Positions 31,799-36,218 of a stretch of DNA of 36,218 nucleotides are shown in pieces. The position numbers were made by a program, and so were the translations under genes. The stretch is from Chloroherpetonaceae bacterium (GTDB lineage Bacteria > Bacteroidota > Chlorobiia > Chlorobiales > Thermochlorobacteraceae). The stretch covers positions 1 to 36,218 of the forward strand of contig JANWWM010000028.1 in the NCBI GenBank assembly GCA_025055975.1. The letters run 5' to 3'. The notes under the pieces were generated by a model. The model saw only the letters and a program-made list of their open reading frames with translations, was not told the DNA's origin and ran no database searches. Positions within the stretch are counted from its first letter, which is position 1; each line of letters starts with the position of its first letter.

Positions 31799-31875
31799 GC
31801 GAAGAATTCCGCGATGAGCGAAGATTCTCGTCGAGACGCATTGAGAGCGACAGAGACGTTCTGTATGTAGATTTC

Positions 31876-31887
31876 TTGTATGCGGGC
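31876..31887 (+). repeat. 12-bp direct repeat, left copy
   Basis: TTGTATGCGGGC. An identical copy in the same orientation stands at 33980-33991. Together they bracket the restriction-modification module. Confidence 0.6.
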
Positions 31888-31891
31888 GTTT

Positions 31892-31913
31892 ACTTTTGAT
31901 TGCAAACAAAAGT
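31892..31913 (+). promoter_or_regulatory. Palindrome upstream of the controller gene (candidate C-box)
   Basis: ACTTTTG (31892-31898), an 8-base spacer, CAAAAGT (31907-31913): a perfect 7-bp inverted repeat ending four bases before the ATG. This is the type of site that C proteins use for autoregulation. Confidence 0.5.
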
Positions 31914-31917
31914 CAAG

Positions 31918-32181
31918 ATGGCTAACCACGACGCTCATTATGTTTTGAAAGCTTTTGGAGAGAAAGTTCGCTCGGAACGTCTCAAGCGAAACTTGTCTCA
32001 AGAAGCTTTTGCCGAACTTACGGGATTTCATCGAACATACATCGGAATGATTGAACGCGCAGAAAGAAACATTACCCTCGTCAATGTCTACAAAATCGCA
32101 GTCGCCTTGAACACGGATCTGAAAACATTGCTTGACTTTGATGCGACCGAGAGAAGAACTCATCACCATAAGAGACAATGA
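31918..32181 (+). CDS. XRE/HTH controller-type regulator of the restriction system
   Basis: An 87-aa DNA-binding protein. The helix-turn-helix is clear: SERLKRNLSQEAFAELTGFH, then RTYIGMIERAERNITLVNVYKIAVAL, as in C proteins that time expression of restriction enzymes. A His/Lys/Arg-rich tail follows. The ATG at 31918 is chosen over a TTG 18 bases upstream because the latter falls inside the palindrome. Its 3' end overlaps the nuclease start by 41 bases, so nuclease translation probably depends on it. The region is AT-richer than the surrounding genes. Confidence 0.9.
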   Translation: MANHDAHYVLKAFGEKVRSERLKRNLSQEAFAELTGFHRTYIGMIERAERNITLVNVYKIAVALNTDLKTLLDFDATERRTHHHKRQ

Positions 32182-33085
32182 AAAATTGATTCGGCGTTTC
32201 TTGATGGATTTGATTTTGACCCCAAGAATCAAGGCTTTGGAGTGGTCTCTCCTCACCAAGCAAACCCCAAACTTGAAAATTGGCTATCCAGGTCAGCATT
32301 TGGCTTCGTTAGTTGTTGGAATGGAAGGCGCAAAAACAGGCGCAAGAGGAAACGACATCGTAGATGGCTCGGAAGTCAAATCTTGTAGTCGCATCGATCA
32401 AGTTGATACCTGCAAAGACTGTGACGAGAAAGTTTTAAGAATCGAGTCTCGCTGTTCTTGCTGTGGCTCGACGAACATCGCTCGCAAGAACGATTCAAAG
32501 TGGCTCTTCGCAATTCGCAATGAGAACGACTTAAGAATTTTGACTCAGGAAGTTGAGAGGATCATATTGACGATTGCGGACTACCCTGACTTTGAGCAAC
32601 GAGATTTCAATACGATTCGCTTTCAAGTCTTTGAAATATGGACGAAATCTCCAAGATGCCAAGCGTTCAAAACCTTGTTAGATGACTACTATTTCAATAT
32701 TTATCAAACCCATCGCAGAATCAATCCTAACAAAATCCCCGCTCCCAAAAACTTTTGGCCTTACTCGTTTCAGTTCTACATGTGCAATCCAATCAAAGTC
32801 TTCTCATGCGATGTTTTGAACGCAAACTCCAACCCTGAAATCCATATCAGTCATTATGTCGAGCCTCACATAGATCGTTCTAACCTTGAGTCGGAGAAAA
32901 TGCCCGTAAGCGTTCTGACATCAAAAGAAGCAGAAGCGGTAGCGACAAGCCTGAACATAAGCGTCAATGATTTGAAAAAAATCGGTTTCGTTGACGAAAA
33001 AATGCGAGAGAGCATTCCGCTTCGCAACGTGGGACGAATTGCGATCTCTAAGAAGCCGTATCGGCGACGGAAGCCAAATGTTTGA
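32141..33085 (+). CDS. Type II restriction endonuclease, MamI-like
   Basis: A 314-aa nuclease. GNDIVDGSEVKS carries the acidic/lysine cluster D72/D75-x-x-E78-V-K80 of a PD-(D/E)XK site. It is followed by a small zinc-binding-like element CKDC...CSCC (Cys91, 94, 105, 107 and 108). The motif TPNLKIGYPGQHLASLVVGMEG before it recalls the MamI restriction family (recognition GATNNNNATC), which I name from memory and with moderate confidence. The start is taken at the ATG at 32141, which overlaps the controller gene; ATG 32204 is an alternative. The 3' end overlaps the convergent methylase by 38 bases. The row at 32581 has 23/60 G+C, against 36/60 at 18001. Confidence 0.8.
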   Translation: MRPREELITIRDNEKLIRRFLMDLILTPRIKALEWSLLTKQTPNLKIGYPGQHLASLVVGMEGAKTGARGNDIVDGSEVKSCSRIDQVDTCKDCDEKVLRIESRCSCCGSTNIARKNDSKWLFAIRNENDLRILTQEVERIILTIADYPDFEQRDFNTIRFQVFEIWTKSPRCQAFKTLLDDYYFNIYQTHRRINPNKIPAPKNFWPYSFQFYMCNPIKVFSCDVLNANSNPEIHISHYVEPHIDRSNLESEKMPVSVLTSKEAEAVATSLNISVNDLKKIGFVDEKMRESIPLRNVGRIAISKKPYRRRKPNV

Positions 33086-33968
33086 GCGGGTTCAAGTAAT
33101 CGTCGACTCGCTCTCGAATGAGAGAGCAGTATTTTTCGTCTTTTTCCACAACGATGAACTGCCGATTTAACTGTAGGCAGGCAATCGCTGTCGTGCCGCT
33201 TCCAGCAAAAGGATCCAAAACCAAATCGTTTGGATTGCTACTTGCCTGTATCAAACGCTTAATCAGTGGCAAAGGCTTTTGCGTCGGGTGGAGACGCTTT
33301 TCTTGGTAGAAGTCAATATCTCTCCAAACATCCGTAATTCCCATTTGCGGATTGAAGGTTTGAGCAATCGCTTCATATGGCAAGTCGAACCGCAAAATTT
33401 CTTGCAGTTTCGACCAAAGTTCCGCCGTCGGAATTTGTTCGCACACATTATCGCCCGTATAGATGCTCCACATCCCGCCTCCATTGCTCTTCACGCCAAG
33501 ACGTTCGTTGATTTCGCGGGCTGTTAACCCCAGCTCTTTTTGACGTTCTTTCAAAAACCTCTTGATGAAGGGCTTGCTATCCTTGATGACAAACAAAATG
33601 CTTTCAGTAACGTTTGGAAACAACTTGTAATCTCGCGTTGCGCGCCCCGCAACAGCCTTGATGCCTTTGTCAATCACGATTTGCTGACGCAGTTCGAGCC
33701 CACATCTTTCTAAATGGGGCACGAGTAGAGCTAAATTTCTAAAATAGCCAAACAAGTAAAGCGTTCCGCCTTTCCGCAAGGCTCTGCTTGCTTCGCTAAT
33801 CCATTGAACTGACCATTCCACATAGTCACGCTCAGTGCGCCATTCATAATCCCAACTTTCGCCTACGACTTTCCAGTATGGCGGATCGGCAATCACCAGA
33901 TCAATGGTCTCGTCTTCAATTTTCTTTAACTCCGATACGCAGTCACCAAGTATGATTTCTCTTTTCAT
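33048..33968 (-). CDS. Site-specific DNA adenine methyltransferase (beta class)
   Basis: A 306-aa methylase, partner of the preceding nuclease. The catalytic motif IV is DPPYWK (residues 28-33), close to the N-terminus, and the AdoMet motif I is DPFAGSGTTAI (252-262), near the C-terminus: the order IV...I defines the beta class. Target recognition should lie between (about 130-215). DPPY indicates N6-adenine or N4-cytosine methylation. The 3' end overlaps the nuclease gene in convergent orientation by 38 bases. Its start is 12 bases from the right copy of the 12-bp direct repeat, so it may have its own promoter there. Confidence 0.9.
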   Translation of the reverse strand: MKREIILGDCVSELKKIEDETIDLVIADPPYWKVVGESWDYEWRTERDYVEWSVQWISEASRALRKGGTLYLFGYFRNLALLVPHLERCGLELRQQIVIDKGIKAVAGRATRDYKLFPNVTESILFVIKDSKPFIKRFLKERQKELGLTAREINERLGVKSNGGGMWSIYTGDNVCEQIPTAELWSKLQEILRFDLPYEAIAQTFNPQMGITDVWRDIDFYQEKRLHPTQKPLPLIKRLIQASSNPNDLVLDPFAGSGTTAIACLQLNRQFIVVEKDEKYCSLIRERVDDYLNPLKHLASVADTAS

Positions 33969-33979
33969 TTTGCTACGTT

Positions 33980-33991
33980 TTGTATGCGGGC
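33980..33991 (+). repeat. 12-bp direct repeat, right copy
   Basis: TTGTATGCGGGC, identical to 31876-31887. It lies just upstream of the methylase start. Confidence 0.6.
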
Positions 33992-34016
33992 AAATATGCG
34001 AAAACTTTTGGCAAGT

Positions 34017-35225
34017 TCAAGATGATTCAAAAGCTCGTTTGATGCGCTCCGCCGCCTTGCGCAATTCGTCCATCGACGAGGCGTAGGAAAGTCGCAAGTA
34101 GCCCGGCGCGCCGAAAGCGTCGCCAGGGACGGTCGCTACCCAATGCTTGTCGAGCAAGTATTCGGCGACTTCAACGGAAGAGCGAAGCGTAACGCCGTGA
34201 AACGTTCTGCCCAGCAAGCCCTCGACCGACGGAAAAAGATAGAACGCGCCTTCGGGCAGATTGAGCCGCATGCCATCGATGGCGGAAAGTTCGCGGTAGA
34301 GAAAATCGCGTCGCTTTTTGAACTCGTCGCGCATTCGCGCCACGACGCTCTGGTCGCCCGACAGCGCCGACGCGGCGGCTTTTTGCGAAATCGAGCTCGT
34401 GTGCGAACTCATCTGCGATTGCAACTTTGCGACGGCTTCGATAATCCACTTCGACGCGGCGACATACCCCACGCGCCACCCCGTCATCGAGTGCGACTTC
34501 GAAAGCGCGTTGCTCACGATGACCTTTTCTCGCACTTTCTCGATGCGCGCGGGCGAAAAATGCTCGACCTCTCCATATGCGATGCGTTCATACATCTCGT
34601 CCGAAATCACGAAAATGTCTTTGTCCGCGATGACTTCCATCAAGGCGCGAATTTCGGATTCGGAATACATCGCGCCCGTCGGGTTGGAAGGCGAGTTCAA
34701 AATGAGCATTTTCGTTTTGGGCGTGATGGCGTCGGCAAGTTGCGCGGGCGAGAGTTTGAAGTTTCGCTCGATGCTTGTTTGAACGATGACGGGCGTTCCA
34801 TCGGCGATTTTGACCATTTCGGGAAAACTCACCCAATACGGCGCGGGAACGATGACCTCGTCGCCCTCGTCGATGAGCGCGAGCATGGCGTTCATAATGG
34901 CTTGTTTGCCGCCCACGCTCACGCAAATCTCGTCGGGCGAAAAGTTCAAGTCGTTTTCGCGCTTCAATTTCTCGGCGATGGCTTTTCGCAGTTCGGGAAT
35001 GCCCGCGACGCTCGTGTATTTCGTGAAGCCTTCTCGAATGGCGTTGATGGCGGCTTCGCAAGCGAAGTCGGGGGTCGGGAAATCAGGCTCGCCTGCCGAA
35101 AGGCTCGCCACGTCTTTGCCTTCGGCTTTCATTTTGCTCGCTCGCGCCGTGATTTGCAAGGTTTGCGATTCCTGCACGCGCCTTGCGCGCTTCGAGAGAA
35201 ATCGTTGGACGTCGGTTTCGGTCAT
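34017..35225 (-). CDS. aspC: Aspartate aminotransferase, class I PLP-dependent
   Basis: A 402-aa cytosolic transaminase of subgroup I-gamma. It interconverts aspartate and 2-oxoglutarate with oxaloacetate and glutamate. Family signatures are complete: [14 protein letters not shown] near the N-terminus, [27 protein letters not shown] with the PLP-interacting Asn, [11 protein letters not shown], and the PLP lysine in [17 protein letters not shown]. The C-terminus has the substrate-carboxylate Arg in [12 protein letters not shown]. The start at 35225 is the conventional one. It is preceded by a TATCTTTG box and followed by the restriction module. The gene is on the same strand as the TonB receptor gene, but the 110-base gap suggests separate transcripts. 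Confidence 0.96.
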   Translation of the reverse strand: MTETDVQRFLSKRARRVQESQTLQITARASKMKAEGKDVASLSAGEPDFPTPDFACEAAINAIREGFTKYTSVAGIPELRKAIAEKLKRENDLNFSPDEICVSVGGKQAIMNAMLALIDEGDEVIVPAPYWVSFPEMVKIADGTPVIVQTSIERNFKLSPAQLADAITPKTKMLILNSPSNPTGAMYSESEIRALMEVIADKDIFVISDEMYERIAYGEVEHFSPARIEKVREKVIVSNALSKSHSMTGWRVGYVAASKWIIEAVAKLQSQMSSHTSSISQKAAASALSGDQSVVARMRDEFKKRRDFLYRELSAIDGMRLNLPEGAFYLFPSVEGLLGRTFHGVTLRSSVEVAEYLLDKHWVATVPGDAFGAPGYLRLSYASSMDELRKAAERIKRAFESS

Positions 35226-35260
35226 TGAGTTTTCTTGTTGGATTGCGCGACTTCGAGCCT

Positions 35261-35268
35261 CAAAGATA
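35261..35268 (-). promoter_or_regulatory. Candidate -7 box of aspC
   Basis: Minus-strand TATCTTTG, an exact TAnnTTTG match, 36 bases before the start codon. A -33 TTTG is not evident. Confidence 0.35.
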
Positions 35269-35335
35269 GCGGTTGCCCTCGAATCGTTTTAGAAACCTCT
35301 CGTTGCGAGGATTTGCGAACGATTGCGAAGGCGAC

Positions 35336-36218
35336 CTAAAACTCCGCCCTCACGCCCACGACGGGCAAAAGCGGAATGTGATAAACGAACTCCGCTCGTC
35401 GCTTGCTCGCGTTCCAGATTTGCCCGCTGACGTTGGCGTTGCTCGTCGCGTTTTGAATGTCGACAAACGCCGTCAAGGTTACGTCGCTCGTGAAAAGGCG
35501 GTAATCGACGCGAACATCGAGGCGGCTGTATGCGGGATAGCGAAGCGCGTTGACGCGCGAAAGGTCCAAAAATCCGCCAATGCTTCCCGAAGACGCTTCG
35601 TCGAACGGCGTGTAAGGCTTTCCGCCCAAGTATCGCCATCGCAAGCCCAGTTCGAAGTTCTCGTCGAGCTTGTAACCAAGCGTGAGCGAAACCACGTGGC
35701 GAAAATCGAAACTGCCCGCCCGAAAAACGCCGTCGAGACCCGCATGCTCAATGACCGAGAACGAATAATTGGCGATGAAGTAGTAATCGTCGGTGAATTT
35801 TTTTTGCGCGAAAATTTCGATGCCGCTCGCGCGACCGATGCCGCCATTGGCAAGGCGTTCATCCAACCCGAACGTGCCGAACTCCGTCGCCAAGTTCGCC
35901 ATCGAGAGCGCGGGAATTTGCGACGACGCCGCGTAGTTGCGATAGCGTTTCGCAAAGGCTTCGAGGGTGAGTTTCAAATCGTCGTTGGGGTAAAATTCCA
36001 CGCCCGCGACGAAGTGGTCGGCGCGCATCTGCCGCAACGCTCGATTTTCGGGCTTCGCCATAGCCCACACCATCGGCGGCGATTGATAATAGACGCCCCA
36101 AGCGAAATTGAGTTTGAGATTGCTGCGAAGAAAAACGCTCAATCCCGCGCGCGGCGCGATCGAGAGCGGCTCGTTGATGTAACTGAAATAATCGAACCTG
36201 CCGCCCGCCGTGAGACTG
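35336..36218 (-). CDS. TonB-dependent receptor, C-terminal part (partial)
   Basis: The 3' end of an outer-membrane beta-barrel receptor; the gene runs off the right edge of the window, and the visible frame is open to the last base. About 293 residues show barrel strands and the typical tyrosine-rich C-terminal pattern: RFDYFSYINEPLSIAPRAGL, LNFAWGVYYQSPP, ASGIEIFAQKKFTDDYYFIA, SFDFRHVVSLTLGYKLDENF, GGKPYTPFDEASS and RLDVRVDYRLF. The last residue is Phe after VGVRAEF, the outer-membrane C-terminal signal. The substrate is unknown; the plug domain is outside the window. It is probably a siderophore or carbohydrate-type receptor. Confidence 0.85.
   Translation of the reverse strand, partial: SLTAGGRFDYFSYINEPLSIAPRAGLSVFLRSNLKLNFAWGVYYQSPPMVWAMAKPENRALRQMRADHFVAGVEFYPNDDLKLTLEAFAKRYRNYAASSQIPALSMANLATEFGTFGLDERLANGGIGRASGIEIFAQKKFTDDYYFIANYSFSVIEHAGLDGVFRAGSFDFRHVVSLTLGYKLDENFELGLRWRYLGGKPYTPFDEASSGSIGGFLDLSRVNALRYPAYSRLDVRVDYRLFTSDVTLTAFVDIQNATSNANVSGQIWNASKRRAEFVYHIPLLPVVGVRAEF

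Noticed and set aside
31876..34024. A longer 45-base duplication (also ending TCAAGATG at both sites)
   Set aside because: Both ends match at equal distance (31876-31920 and 33980-34024), but the 25 bases between do not align, and the right-hand TCAAGATG lies at the end of the aspC coding region. Only the 12-mer is claimed.
35281..35335. Terminator for the TonB receptor gene
   Set aside because: CCTC...GAGG pairs are short and the following T-run is weak (TTTC); not convincing.
1..36218. CRISPR array, insertion sequence, tRNA or rRNA gene
   Set aside because: No regularly spaced identical repeats with unique spacers, no transposase, and no tRNA- or rRNA-like sequence were seen on either strand.

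Overview
ORGANISM. The window looks like chromosome from a moderately GC-rich member of the Bacteroidota/Chlorobiota (FCB) group. The evidence is: a short (299 aa) primary sigma factor; promoter-like TTTG-N19-TAnnTTTG motifs instead of TTGACA/TATAAT; few Shine-Dalgarno sequences; a secreted protein with a type IX secretion (T9SS) sorting domain; a TonB-dependent receptor; a UvrA of the FCB type; and an FCB-type dicluster ferredoxin. Genus cannot be read from the sequence.

LAYOUT. 1-300 is non-coding, built from degenerate repeats. 301-3770 holds gcvH, a histone-deacetylase-family protein, greA, a small hypothetical protein, a TMEM14-like membrane protein and a secreted hypothetical protein. 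3868-9567 is a 1899-aa alpha-2-macroglobulin lipoprotein with an intact thioester motif. 9594-14259 (minus) holds uvrA, then wecB (UDP-GlcNAc 2-epimerase) coupled to a rhomboid protease. 14390-18646 (plus) holds a sugar nucleotidyltransferase, a GAF-GAF-degenerate-GGDEF protein, two tandem EutN/CcmL microcompartment vertex proteins and rpoD. 18858-20440 holds a thiolase and a ferredoxin. 20479-26768 (minus) holds a WecA/TagO-like transferase, a DUF2723 membrane protein and a 1061-aa type IIG restriction-modification (RM) enzyme. 27028-31753 (minus) holds a T9SS-secreted choice-of-anchor protein and an hbd-NUDIX-queC operon. 31876-33991 is a compact AT-richer type II RM module (controller, MamI-like nuclease, adenine methylase). 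34017-36218 (minus) holds an aspartate aminotransferase and the 3' part of a TonB-dependent receptor.

HOW IT WORKS TOGETHER. Most genes are housekeeping: transcription (greA, rpoD), repair (uvrA), tRNA modification (queC), amino-acid and C1 metabolism (aspC, gcvH) and acyl-CoA chemistry (thiolase, hbd). Surface glycan functions are spread over wecB, the nucleotidyltransferase, the WecA/TagO-like enzyme and DUF2723. Two unrelated RM systems give the region a defence flavour.

MOST INTERESTING. (i) Three TTAA elements spaced exactly 11 bp upstream of the secreted anchor-I protein, resembling a Pho box. (ii) The AT-rich RM module bracketed by an exact 12-bp direct repeat, with a palindrome in front of the controller. 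(iii) Tandem orphan microcompartment vertex genes between a degenerate GGDEF protein and rpoD. (iv) A dispersed composite repeat. No clearly new multi-gene system is demonstrated.
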